A stretch of 64,000 nucleotides of DNA from Minicystis rosea. GTDB lineage: Bacteria; Myxococcota_A; Polyangia; Polyangiales; Polyangiaceae. Where the stretch lies: assembly GCA_001931535.1 (NCBI GenBank), contig CP016211.1:6771703-6835702 (forward strand). Direction: 5' to 3'. The translations under genes were made by a program, and so were the position numbers. Shown here one piece after another: positions 42,453 to 52,706 of this stretch. Position 1 is the first letter of the stretch, and every line of letters begins with the position of its first letter. Below the pieces are notes generated by a model. It was not told the origin of the DNA and made no database searches. It worked only from the letters and a program-made list of their open reading frames with translations.

Positions 42453-43643
42453 ATGCGTCTTGCCTGGACTATCGGGTTCGTGCACCGCGTCGCCGTCGCG
42501 GCGGGTTTCGCGAGCGCCCTGCTCCTCGGCTGCCACGGTGACGCTTCTTCTTCGGGCTCTTCTTCATCGAGCACCTCTTCCAGCACGGGCACGGGCGGCG
42601 GTCGGGTCACCAGCGGGACGACCGGAGGATCGATGGCCGGCGGCGCTGGTGGGAGCGCGATCGATGGAGGCTTGGACAGCGGCTCGTCGGGCGGGGGAGC
42701 GCCTGCATGTGTGACGACGGTCTCGACGCAACACCTCTCGATTCCCGCGCACGATCCGAGCTTGTTCCACGCTCCCGGAGGAGCATGGTACCTGTTCGCG
42801 ACGGGCGGATCGCTGGGCGTGCGCCGCTCGACGAACCTCTCGAGTTGGTCCAGCGTCGGCAACGTCTTCCCGAGCACCCCGGCCTGGATCTCCGCGAAGC
42901 TCGGGCAGTCGATCACCAGTCTCTGGGCGCCCGACATCAGCTACTTCGAGGGCCGCTATCACCTCTATTATGCAGGCTCGACCTTCGGGTCCAACCACTC
43001 GGTCATCGGCCTCGCCACGAACACGACGCTCGATCCGAGCGCCCCGACATATGCGTGGGTGGACGAAGGCCTGGTGCTCGAGTCGAACGCGCCCGGGCAG
43101 AGCGATGATTGGAACGCCATCGATCCCAACCTCGCGTTCGACGCCGCCGGGAATCCTTGGCTCGTGTTCGGCTCTTTCTGGAGCGGCATCAAGCTTCGTC
43201 GGATCGATCCGCTGACGGGGAAGCTCTCGGCGGCGGATCCGACGCTCTACGCCCTCGCCGAGCGGGACGGGAGCACGGCGATCGAGGCGCCCTCCATCGT
43301 GCTGCACAATGGCTATTACTATCTCTTCGTGTCCTTCGACAGTTGTTGTCAGGGGACGAATAGCACCTATCGGACCATGGTCGGCCGCGCGACCGCCATC
43401 ACCGGGCCTTATGTCGATCGGCTCGGCAGCGACATGCTCGCCGGCGGCGCGGAGGGGCTCCTCTCCAGCAGCGGCCGATACATCGGCCCGGGCGGTGGGA
43501 CGGCGTTCATCGACGGCGACTGTGCCTACTACGTCCATCACTATTACGACGGCGACCAGAGCGGTGCCCCGAGGCTCGCCATGAGGCCGATTTACTGGAC
43601 GTCCGACGATTGGCCGGTCCTCGGAGAGGCGCTCTGGCAATGA
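42453..43643 (+). CDS. Endo-1,5-alpha-L-arabinanase (GH43), lipoprotein
   Basis: 396 aa. Signal peptide with lipobox LLLGC, then a Ser/Thr/Gly linker (about 30-85), then a GH43 propeller: AHDPSLF (Asp101), LWAPDISYFEGRYHLYYAGS, DDWNAIDPNL (Asp224), GSFWSGIKL, TAIEAPSI (Glu278) and DSCCQGTNSTY. Close relative of the GH43 half of the preceding protein without the LamG modules. Strong SD GAGGAG before ATG 42453. Same strand and 38 bp downstream of the first arabinanase, so probably one operon; both act outside the cell on arabinan. Confidence 0.92.
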   Translation: MRLAWTIGFVHRVAVAAGFASALLLGCHGDASSSGSSSSSTSSSTGTGGGRVTSGTTGGSMAGGAGGSAIDGGLDSGSSGGGAPACVTTVSTQHLSIPAHDPSLFHAPGGAWYLFATGGSLGVRRSTNLSSWSSVGNVFPSTPAWISAKLGQSITSLWAPDISYFEGRYHLYYAGSTFGSNHSVIGLATNTTLDPSAPTYAWVDEGLVLESNAPGQSDDWNAIDPNLAFDAAGNPWLVFGSFWSGIKLRRIDPLTGKLSAADPTLYALAERDGSTAIEAPSIVLHNGYYYLFVSFDSCCQGTNSTYRTMVGRATAITGPYVDRLGSDMLAGGAEGLLSSSGRYIGPGGGTAFIDGDCAYYVHHYYDGDQSGAPRLAMRPIYWTSDDWPVLGEALWQ

Positions 43644-43823
43644 CGGCGCGCGGTCTCCGACACCGCGCCCGAGCAAAGGAGATGGCTAAACGAGATTGAT
43701 GAAGAAGGTCGTCCCCCACATCGTCGCTGGCTTTCATCGCACGGCCGTCTCGTGGAGAGGCGCCGCGCGAGCACGCCTTCAGTCCATGGGTGCGGCAAGC
43801 ACCACGCAGGGAGGATATCTCAG

Positions 43824-44798
43824 ATGATCAACGCGGGAATGAGATCGGTTGGGTTGGCGAGCGCGGTTCTCGGCGCCGTCGTCATCGCGGCGGTCTCCGG
43901 TGGATGCGGTAGCTCGACGAACGGCAGCGGCGGAGAGACGAGCGCCACCGGCGGCGCGGGCGGCGTGGCCGCGACGAGCTCGAGCAGCAGCGGCGGCGGC
44001 GCGACGACGACGTCCAGCTCGAGCAGCAGCAGCGGCGCGACGACGACAACGACGTCCAGCTCCAGCTCGAGCAGCAGCGGCGGCGGCGCGACGACGACGT
44101 CCAGCTCCAGCTCCAGCAGCAGTGGCACCGGCGGGGCGGCGGGAGACGCGTCCCTGCTCCTTCATTACACGTTCGATGAAGGGAGCGGCCTGGCTGCGCA
44201 CGATGCGTCGGGCAATCACCACGACGGGACGCTGCAAGGCAGCGCGGCGTGGATCGGAGAGGGGCACATCGGTGGCGCCCTCGTCCTGGCGGGCGCGGAT
44301 CCTCACGTGGCTTTGCCGGCCAACCTCCTCGATGCCTACGACACCGTCACGATCGCGACCTGGATCAAGATGACGAGCCTCACGCCGTGGGCGCGCGTCT
44401 TCGATTTCGGCGGCAGTGCGGGAGCATTCATGTACCTCGTGCCCCAGGACGGCGCCGGGCTCATGCACCTCTCGGTGTTCAAGGCCGCGACGCCGAGCAA
44501 CCGAGAGGCGATCGTGACGAGCTCGAGCCTGCTCCCGGCCGGCGTTTGGCAGCACCTGGCCATCAAGGTGAGCCCCACCTCCGGATACCAGATGTGGCTC
44601 AATGGGAACCTCGTCGCCTTCACCGCCTTCACGGCGCCGAACGACGTCAAGCCGTCGGAGCTCGCCCCCACGCCGTCCAACTGGATCGGCAAGTCGCAGT
44701 TCGAGGCCGATGCCTACCTGCAGGCGCAGCTCGACGACTTCCGCATCTACACGCGGGCGCTCGGCGACGACGAGATTGCGACCCTCGCGGCGCAATAG
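43824..44798 (+). CDS. LamG-domain lipoprotein
   Basis: 324 aa. Signal peptide VLGAVVIAAVSGGC (lipobox), then a roughly 90-residue Ser/Thr/Gly low-complexity linker, then one LamG/concanavalin-like domain from about 135: LLLHYTFDEGSGLAAHDASGNHHDGTLQG, ALVLAGADPHVALP, VTIATWIKM, WARVFDFGGSAGAFMYLVP, NWIGKSQFEADAYLQAQLDDFRIYTRAL. This is the same module type as in the 908-aa arabinanase, so polysaccharide binding at the cell surface is the likely role. SD GGGAGGA 8 nt upstream of ATG 43824. The linker is encoded by agc/tcg-type triplet repeats (about 43970-44130). Confidence 0.88.
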   Translation: MINAGMRSVGLASAVLGAVVIAAVSGGCGSSTNGSGGETSATGGAGGVAATSSSSSGGGATTTSSSSSSSGATTTTTSSSSSSSSGGGATTTSSSSSSSSGTGGAAGDASLLLHYTFDEGSGLAAHDASGNHHDGTLQGSAAWIGEGHIGGALVLAGADPHVALPANLLDAYDTVTIATWIKMTSLTPWARVFDFGGSAGAFMYLVPQDGAGLMHLSVFKAATPSNREAIVTSSSLLPAGVWQHLAIKVSPTSGYQMWLNGNLVAFTAFTAPNDVKPSELAPTPSNWIGKSQFEADAYLQAQLDDFRIYTRALGDDEIATLAAQ

Positions 44799-44869
44799 AC
44801 GGCGAGGCCGCCTTCGGCGGAGCTGGGCATCGGTCCTGTCCGAGCCGGGCTCCACGGTTGGCAGCAGCC

Positions 44870-44896
44870 AGGCTCACCGCGAGATGCGGTGAGCCT
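44870..44896 (+). terminator. Perfect 11-bp-stem hairpin
   Basis: aggctcaccgc (44870-44880) pairs with gcggtgagcct (44886-44896), loop gagat, 71 bp after the LamG gene stop. No T-run. Confidence 0.55.
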
Positions 44897-45011
44897 GACG
44901 AGGGATGAGAGGCGCGTGATGACGAGAGCCAGAGTGGAATCGAGCGTGGCCCGCGATGGAATCGTCATCACGCAGCGGTGGTGAACGCCCGACTTCGCTG
45001 CTCGGAGATGG

Positions 45012-45919
45012 ATGAAGATGAGGAAGTTGGCAATGCAGTGGATGGATGAGAGACGCGCGACGCCCATCACGCGGGCCCTCGCCATGGCGACCTGGGCCGG
45101 TGTCGCGCTCGGCCTGGCGGCGTGCTCGCTCAAAGACCTCTCCTATCTCCAAGCCGGGCTCGGGGACGGCGGAGGCAGCGGCTCCTCCTCGAGCACGGGC
45201 TCGAGCACGAGCACGAGCTCGAGCTCGAGCTCCGGTGGTGGCAGCGGCGGAGGCGGCGGCGACGCGGGCACGGTGGATCTCGCGAAAGGCCTCTACGCCC
45301 ATTACACCTTCGACGAGACCTCCGGGGACGTGGCCAAAGACACTTCCGGCAATGGCCTCGACGGCGCGGTGATGGGTGGGAGTTGGGTGGAGGGGAAGCT
45401 CGGAGGAGCCTTGTCGCTCTCCGGTCAAGAATCGTACGTCCAGCTCCCCGCGGGCCTCCTCGTGCCGCTCCAAGAGGTCACGGTCGCCTTCTGGATCAAT
45501 TGGTCCGGCGGCGCGCTCTGGCAGCGGATCTTCGACTTCGGTCAGGGGAGTCCACGTGGATGTACGTGACCCCGAACAGCTACATGACGACGCTGCAGGG
45601 ACTCCGGTTCGCGGTGGACAACGCCGACAACGTCACGGAGTTCGCGAGCGGGTCCGACCTCGCGGTGGGCGCGTGGGTCCACGTCGCGGTGGTGCTGCAG
45701 AAGCCGAACGCGTGGATCTACGTCAACGGGCAGGTGGCCGCGAGCAGCGCGACCATGATCCACGCGCCGGCAGATCTGGGGAGCACGAGCCAAAACTGGA
45801 TCGGCCGATCGCAGTTCGCCGCGGACCCTTATCTCCATGGCGTGCTCGACGAGTTCCGGATCTACGACAGGGCGCTCTCGGGCGCGGAGATCGCGGCGCT
45901 GGTGAGCTTGGAGAACTGA
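45012..45919 (+). pseudogene. LamG-domain lipoprotein interrupted by a frameshift
   Basis: The first frame (45012-45569) encodes a signal peptide with lipobox LAAC, a Ser/Gly linker, and a LamG start (LYAHYTFDETSGDVAKDTSGN to WQRIFDFGQG), then runs off into SPRGCT and a stop. The other frame carries on exactly where expected: STWMYVTPNS, AVGAWVHVAVVLQKPNAWIYVNGQV, NWIGRSQFAADPYLHGVLDEFRIYDRALSG, ending 45919. The two join if one G is added to the GGGG run at 45545-45548, giving a ~302-aa LamG lipoprotein like its neighbour. Whether this is a real mutation, slippage-based expression or an assembly error cannot be told from sequence alone. Confidence 0.8.
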
Positions 45920-46008
45920 GCGTGACGGCGGGATCACTTCGCGGCGCGGTGGCCCGCATCCGAAGGCTCCGCGCGCAATGGCAGGCATCGACGGAGGCAC
46001 GGTTCGCA

Positions 46009-46923
46009 ATGGCTGAAGTGAACAGATCGGCAGAAGCACGTCCCCGAGGTGTCAGGGCGCTGATGCGGAGCGGCGTCGTCGCCGCCGTCGTCACCTGCCT
46101 GTCGCCCAGCGCAGCGTGGGCCGGCGATCCGCCGCCCGATGCGGCGGCGTCGGTGGCGCAGTGCGTGGCGTCGCACACGGCCGTGCAGGAGCTTCGAAAG
46201 AAGCGCCTGCTGCTGCAGGCACGCGATGCGCTGAAGGGCTGCCTGATGCCGCAGTGCCCGGCGCTGGTGCGGAGCGACTGCTACGGGTGGACCGACGAGC
46301 TCGAGAAGGAGACGCCGTCGGTGATCTTCAACGTGACGAGCCAAACGACGCAGATCGTCGACGCGCGCATCCTCGTCGACGGCGCGGCGGTCGAGCCCTC
46401 CGCATCTGGCAACCCGCTGAAGCTCGACCCCGGACGGCACACGTACAGCGTGCAGCACGCAGGCTACAAGGCGCTCACCCGCGAGTTCGTCGTCTTCGCG
46501 GGGCAGCGGTTCCTTCAGCTCAACATCGAGATCGATCCGCTCGTGGATCCCAAGGCCCAAGCCGCCGCCCCCGCACAACCGGCCATGGAGACGTATCGGC
46601 CGGTGCCGGCGGTGACCTACGTCTTCCTCGCCGTCGGTGTCGCGGGCGCTGCGAGCTTCGCGGGCTTCGCGAGCGCGGGCCAGAAGGCGCAGCGCGATCT
46701 CGAGTCGACGTGCTCGCCGCGGTGCACCGACGACCAGATTCGCAGCAGCGGTGTCCGCTGGAAGTACCTGGCGGCCGACGTCTCGATGGGCCTCGGGGCC
46801 GCCGGGCTCGTCGCGAGCGGCCTCGCGCTCTTGCTCCGCCCCACGAAAGAGCGGCCCGTGTCGGCCTCCGTCGTCCCGAGCGCGGGCGGGGTTTTCGGCA
46901 CCCTGGTGATCCGAGGCATGTGA
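46009..46923 (+). CDS. PEGA-like domain membrane protein
   Basis: 304 aa. Signal peptide (VVAAVVTCLSPSAAWA), an N-terminal helical part with CVASHTAVQELRKKRLLLQARDALKGC, a PEGA-like beta repeat at about 100-180 (ARILVDGAAV ... GNPLKLDPGRHTYSVQHAGYKALTREFVV), then two membrane segments near 205-230 (TYVFLAVGVAGAASFAGFAS) and 260-285 (GLGAAGLVASGLALLL). Such proteins often accompany Hanks-type kinases in myxobacteria, and a kinase gene follows 58 bp downstream. ATG 46009 is the best start; no clear SD. Confidence 0.8.
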   Translation: MAEVNRSAEARPRGVRALMRSGVVAAVVTCLSPSAAWAGDPPPDAAASVAQCVASHTAVQELRKKRLLLQARDALKGCLMPQCPALVRSDCYGWTDELEKETPSVIFNVTSQTTQIVDARILVDGAAVEPSASGNPLKLDPGRHTYSVQHAGYKALTREFVVFAGQRFLQLNIEIDPLVDPKAQAAAPAQPAMETYRPVPAVTYVFLAVGVAGAASFAGFASAGQKAQRDLESTCSPRCTDDQIRSSGVRWKYLAADVSMGLGAAGLVASGLALLLRPTKERPVSASVVPSAGGVFGTLVIRGM

Positions 46924-46981
46924 GTCGATCGAGGGCTCCGCGCCTCGGGTGAGTGGCTTGCGCGGTGCCGGAGGAGACCCT

Positions 46982-48571
<1,590 letters not shown>

Positions 48572-48692
48572 TTCACACGGCGGGGACTCGCGCCCCCGCC
48601 GCCCCACCGGCGGAGCCGTCGGGGCCCCACCACCCCGCGATCCACCCGAAATTTCCAGGGCGTTTCGCCGCTTCGGGCCTGGCGCTCGTCGC
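48572..48692 (+). repeat. Dispersed post-stop intergenic element, second copy
   Basis: Begins at the kinase stop: ttcacacggcggggactcgcg, hairpin, ggggccccaccaccccgcga near 48625, core gccgcttcgggcctggcgctc at 48667-48687, then gcatc. Order and position relative to the stop codon match 34084-34256. Confidence 0.8.
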
Positions 48693-49013
48693 ATCGAGAT
48701 ACGCGATCACGGACAAAGTCATCAGCCGTGTGAATGAGAGCATTCGTGACGCCGAGGTGGCCCGGCTCCAGGACGAATGACGAGGCCGCGCCGCCCGGAT
48801 CGACGTGGTGGGCGGAACGGATGTAACAACCGGAATCGCGTGGTCCTTTGTTGGTGTCCGGACGCTGCGCTCCACATCCGACACCATCCGCCGCCGTCTT
48901 CCTGAACCGTTGGTCGCTCGGCGCGCGGCACTGCGATGCCGTACTGCGGCCGTGCGGTCTCCCATCTAAGGCTCGCGGCGAGGATGGGTTTCGGGCATCC
49001 TCCGCGCCGGCGG
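48693..49013. other. Intergenic region without supported gene
   Basis: About 320 bp. A short frame ends with the protein-like string ISRVNESIRDAEVARLQDE (stop near 48780), but its N-terminal part runs through the repeat element and the kinase gene, so it is not called. Nothing else recognisable; leader of the TPR gene. Confidence 0.4.
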
Positions 49014-50774
49014 ATGGAGACGCGGGACCTGTTGCTGCTCATCGGGTTTCTGCGCGGCGGGAGGATGTTCCCGGCCGCGGTGCCCGTGCGCGCGCTCCCC
49101 GCACCGCGATCGCTCCGGCTCCTGTTCGCGTACATCGCCGAAGAGGAGAAGCGGCTCTTCGGCGCGGCGGCGGGGCCGTCGGCGATCGCGTCGGCGCCCA
49201 CGGGCGAGCAAGCGGCGGGCGAGGTCGACGAGCTCCGCGCGCGCACGGCGCTGACGGCGTGGTCGGGTGATTTTCTCGCGCCCACGTCGCGCATCGGTGA
49301 GCTGCCCGATCCCGGGGTCCTGCTCTGCCTGCTCTACGATGGGCCGGTCGCCGATGCGGCGCTGCCCATCGACGTGTTCGCGCAGACGCTGCGACGCTAC
49401 ACGCTCCGCGATGCAGCGCTCCGCGCGAGCTTCGAGGAGCACGTGGACGCGTCGGGCACGTTCGTGCCGCCGTGGCTCGCGCCGGAGCTGCGCAGGAAGC
49501 GATCGCTGGAGGCGTTCGAGCGGGCCATGAAGATGGCGCGCGAGCAGGGCTTCGCGGCCGCGGCGCCGCTCTTCGAGGCGGTGCGGGGGGATTGCTTCGC
49601 GCCCGCGCAGATCGCGGTGGCCGTCCACGAGATGCGCGAGCTCGGCGACACGGAGAGCGCGCTCGCGCGGCTCGACGAGGTGGTGCGCGTGTCGCCGCGC
49701 AACGTGGCGGCGCGCATGCAACGCGCGCAGGTGCGGCTCCAAGATCCCGGGCGCCGCGTGGAGGCCGCCGACGATTGGCTGGCCGTGCTGCGCGAGCTCT
49801 CGCGCGCGAGCGGCGACGATGGGCCGCTCTCGTCGACGTACCCGCAGAGCGACGCGAGCGCGCCGCCGAACGGCCCGCCGGTGGAGGTGCAGACGGCCGC
49901 GCTCGAAGGGCTGTGGGCGCTCTGCCGCGAGTACGGCAACCCGCGCAAGCTGGAGGCCGCCGCGGCGCTGGCGAAGGCCGATCCACAACGAGGGCTCGAG
50001 GCGGTGTCGCGCTACGTGCACACGCATCCGTGCGCGTGGGACGCGCAGCTCCTGCTCGCGTCGATCGCGCTCGCGCGGCAGAGCTTCGATCTGACGGTCA
50101 AGCTGCTCGCCAACGTGCGCTGGCTCTTCCCGCAGGATCCGAACCCGCATTTCGTCTACGGGCAGGCGCTGGCCTCGAAGGGCAACGTCGAGGCGGCGCT
50201 GCAAGCGCTGGAGCACGCGGCCCGCTTGGCGCCCGCGGACGCCGAGATCGCGCACTGGCTCGCCTTCGCGCGCGAGAAGGTGGCGCCGAGCAGCCCGACG
50301 CGAGAGATGGGCGTGGCCATCGCGCACAACATCGCGCGCTCGCTGCTCGTGCTGGTCGGGTTCGTGCGGCGCGGGGCTCTCCATCCGGCGGCGCTGTCGA
50401 TGCGCAAGGTGCCGGGGGACGTGTCGCTCTCGATCGTGGTGCAATCCTTGGCCGCGCAGGAGCAGCGGCGCTTCGGAGACGGGTCGGCGTCCACGGGCGG
50501 CGAGATCGATCTGCGGCCGGTGAGCGAGCGCGCCGAGCTGCTCGACTATGCGGGGACACGGCTCTCGATCGATCAGCTCATCGGCGACGTGCCCGATCCC
50601 GGCGTGCTCCTCGCCCTGCTCCACGACGCGGCGCCCGCTGGCGGCGCGCCGCCCACCGATCCGCGCGCGGCCCTGCTCGACGTCGCGCGCGGCGACACCG
50701 ACATCATGACCAAGCTCGAACGGCACCTCGGGTCGCAGGACGCGACGCTGATGGCACGGCTGGATCTACGGTAA
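49014..50774 (+). CDS. TPR protein with a duplicated flanking domain
   Basis: 586 aa, soluble. The middle (about 180-420) is a set of TPR-like helical pairs (ALARLDEVVRVSPRNVAARMQRAQ, NPHFVYGQALASKGNVEAALQALEHAARLAP). Both ends carry copies of one unknown domain: RDLLLLIGFLRGGRMFPAAV ... EEEKRLFG ... IGELPDPGVLLCLLYD at the N-terminus and RSLLVLVGFVRRGALHPAAL ... AQEQRRFG ... IGDVPDPGVLLALLHD at the C-terminus. Probably a protein-interaction scaffold. ATG 49014 chosen; 48984 and 48936 are in-frame alternatives without better SDs. It lies 7 bp upstream of the epimerase gene. Confidence 0.8.
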   Translation: METRDLLLLIGFLRGGRMFPAAVPVRALPAPRSLRLLFAYIAEEEKRLFGAAAGPSAIASAPTGEQAAGEVDELRARTALTAWSGDFLAPTSRIGELPDPGVLLCLLYDGPVADAALPIDVFAQTLRRYTLRDAALRASFEEHVDASGTFVPPWLAPELRRKRSLEAFERAMKMAREQGFAAAAPLFEAVRGDCFAPAQIAVAVHEMRELGDTESALARLDEVVRVSPRNVAARMQRAQVRLQDPGRRVEAADDWLAVLRELSRASGDDGPLSSTYPQSDASAPPNGPPVEVQTAALEGLWALCREYGNPRKLEAAAALAKADPQRGLEAVSRYVHTHPCAWDAQLLLASIALARQSFDLTVKLLANVRWLFPQDPNPHFVYGQALASKGNVEAALQALEHAARLAPADAEIAHWLAFAREKVAPSSPTREMGVAIAHNIARSLLVLVGFVRRGALHPAALSMRKVPGDVSLSIVVQSLAAQEQRRFGDGSASTGGEIDLRPVSERAELLDYAGTRLSIDQLIGDVPDPGVLLALLHDAAPAGGAPPTDPRAALLDVARGDTDIMTKLERHLGSQDATLMARLDLR

Positions 50775-50781
50775 TCCAGGC

Positions 50782-51693
50782 ATGAAGATCCTCGTTACGG
50801 GCGCCCTCGGCTTCATCGGCGGAAGCGTGGCGCGATATGCACGAGACCATGGGCACGAGGTGATCGGCACGGCGCGCACGGCCGCGCCGGCCGCGGGTCT
50901 CCCGATCGTTGCCGCGACGGACGAGCCTGCGCTCGCGGCCATCGTCGAAGAGCACGCGCCCGACGTGATCCTGCACGCGGCGGGGCGCGCTTCGGTCGCG
51001 GCTTCGCTGAGCGCGCCGCGCGACGACTTCGAAGGATCGGTGTTGTCGTGGCACGCGCTGCTCGAAGCGGTGCGCCGATCGGGGCGGCGGCCGCTCGTGA
51101 TCCTGCCGTCGAGCGCCGCGGTGTACGGGAATCCCGAGCACCTGCCCGTCGCCGAGGACGCCCCCGCGGCGCCGATCTCGCCGTACGGGTTCCACAAGCG
51201 CCTCTGCGAGATCCTCGCCGACGAGTACGCGCGCTGCTTCGGAATCGAGGTGGTGATCACGCGGCTGTTCTCGGTGCTGGGGCCGGCGCAGCGGCGGCTC
51301 TTGGTCTGGGAGATCTTCGCGCAGCTCCAAGGTCCCGAGGAGGTCGCGTGGCTGCAGGGCACGGGGCGGGAGACGCGCGACTTCCTGCACGTCGACGATG
51401 TCGCCGAGGCGATGCTGCGGATCGCGGCGGCGCCGCGACGGCCGGGGGCCGAGGTGCTGAACCTGGCCTCGGGTGAAGAGCGATCGGTGCTCGATCTGGC
51501 GACGGCGCTGCGCGATCGCGTGGCGCCCGAGAAGCGGATCGCGTGCCGCGGGGAAGCGCGGCCCGGCGATCCGCAGCGCTGGTGCGCGGACGTGACGCGC
51601 CTCCACGAGCGAGTCGCGCCCTTCCGCCCGCGTACGTTCGACGAAGCGCTCGATGCGGTCGTCGCGGCGTGGCGAGAGACGCGCGCGACGTGA
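50782..51693 (+). CDS. NAD-dependent nucleotide-sugar epimerase/dehydratase (SDR)
   Basis: 303 aa, extended SDR. NAD-binding GALGFIGG (GxxGxxG at 7-13), ILHAAGRASVAASL, catalytic Ser in LPSSAAVYG and YGFHK (Tyr135, Lys139), substrate-loop LFSVLGPAQRRLLV, and the late motif RETRDFLHVDDVAEAML typical of GalE/RfbB-like enzymes. Acts on a nucleotide sugar for surface glycan synthesis; the exact sugar is not readable. Starts 7 bp after the TPR gene. Convergent with the methyltransferase, 3 bp between stops. Confidence 0.9.
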   Translation: MKILVTGALGFIGGSVARYARDHGHEVIGTARTAAPAAGLPIVAATDEPALAAIVEEHAPDVILHAAGRASVAASLSAPRDDFEGSVLSWHALLEAVRRSGRRPLVILPSSAAVYGNPEHLPVAEDAPAAPISPYGFHKRLCEILADEYARCFGIEVVITRLFSVLGPAQRRLLVWEIFAQLQGPEEVAWLQGTGRETRDFLHVDDVAEAMLRIAAAPRRPGAEVLNLASGEERSVLDLATALRDRVAPEKRIACRGEARPGDPQRWCADVTRLHERVAPFRPRTFDEALDAVVAAWRETRAT

Positions 51694-51696
51694 GCG

Positions 51697-52614
51697 CTAC
51701 GCGCCGCCGATCTCGCGGCGCCGAAACACCAGGGCCGGCGGGCGGGTGAAGCGCCGCAGGTGCCGGCCGAGGTAACGGTTGGCGAACAGCTCGGCGCGGT
51801 AGGCGCGCACGGTGGCCGCGGGGGCGCGCGCGACGAGGCCCTCGATCACACGCGATCCGAAGCGGTTCAACGACGTGCCCTCCGTCGATCCGCTGCCGTC
51901 GAGGAGCCCGTTGGCGTAGCCGGCGGGGACGACGCACTCGAGATCGAGGCCCGCCATCTCGACGCTCTCCACGTAGTGCGAGGCGGGATAAGGGAACTCG
52001 AAGACACCGTATTTCTGCGAGTACGGGTGATCGTGGAGGCGTTGATACAGCTCCTCCGCGGTGTCCGCGAACCACTCGCGCAGCATGAGCCAGCGAGCGC
52101 CGGGGGCCATCTTCTGCCGGATGGCGGCGGCCACGTACCCGATGCTGCGGAAATGGTGGACGCAGTTGTGCGTGAGCACGAGGTCGTAGCGGCCCGCGTC
52201 GGCGTAGAAGGTGTCGAGGTCGTTCCAGATGCGGATGGCCTGCGCATCGGATCGCGTGCGCAGGTAGCCGGTGCCGCTGATGTAGCGATCGTTGGGCTCC
52301 AGCATCTCGAGCCGGTGATACCCGGCGTGATGGAGCGCCCAGCCGAGCCAGCCGCCGCCGCCGCCGATCTCGCAGATGCGCGCGTCGCGCGGCACGCCGA
52401 GGCGTGAAAGGAGGGCGAGGATGCGCGCGAGCTCGGGGCCTTCACGGAAGCGGGCGAAGGCGGCGGCGCGATCTTCCTCGCAGTAGATGGCCTCGATGAC
52501 GGCGCGTGCCGCAGGGTCGGTGCGGGCGCGCTCGATCTCGGCGCGGATCATCGCCTCCCAGCGGTCCGGATCCTCGACGAGAGAATGGATCTGCAGGCGG
52601 TCGGGGGCTCGCAT
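51697..52614 (-). CDS. Class I SAM-dependent methyltransferase
   Basis: 305 aa. Motif I is ICEIGGGGGWLGWALHHAGY, followed by LEMLEPNDRYI, YDLVLTHNCVHHFRSIGYVAAAI and PGARWLMLREWF. An N-terminal helical cap of ~75 residues (QIHSLVEDPDRWEAMIRAEIERAR) and a C-terminal Arg-rich tail. Target unknown; surface-sugar or secondary-metabolite methylation is possible given the convergent epimerase. ATG 52614 (MRAPDRLQ) is preferred over 52653. Confidence 0.87.
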   Translation of the reverse strand: MRAPDRLQIHSLVEDPDRWEAMIRAEIERARTDPAARAVIEAIYCEEDRAAAFARFREGPELARILALLSRLGVPRDARICEIGGGGGWLGWALHHAGYHRLEMLEPNDRYISGTGYLRTRSDAQAIRIWNDLDTFYADAGRYDLVLTHNCVHHFRSIGYVAAAIRQKMAPGARWLMLREWFADTAEELYQRLHDHPYSQKYGVFEFPYPASHYVESVEMAGLDLECVVPAGYANGLLDGSGSTEGTSLNRFGSRVIEGLVARAPAATVRAYRAELFANRYLGRHLRRFTRPPALVFRRREIGGA

Positions 52615-52706
52615 CGGTGCGATGCTCGTGTCGCGGCCACGGGACGCCGTCAAGCGGCGTCGTCCCCTCTTGTCAGCGCGCTCCGATCACTGGATAGAGG
52701 CACGCG

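Noticed and set aside
45545..45548. Programmed ribosomal frameshift in the LamG gene
   Set aside because: The G-run is only four bases, there is no slippery heptamer or stem-loop with clear spacing, and related genes need no shift.
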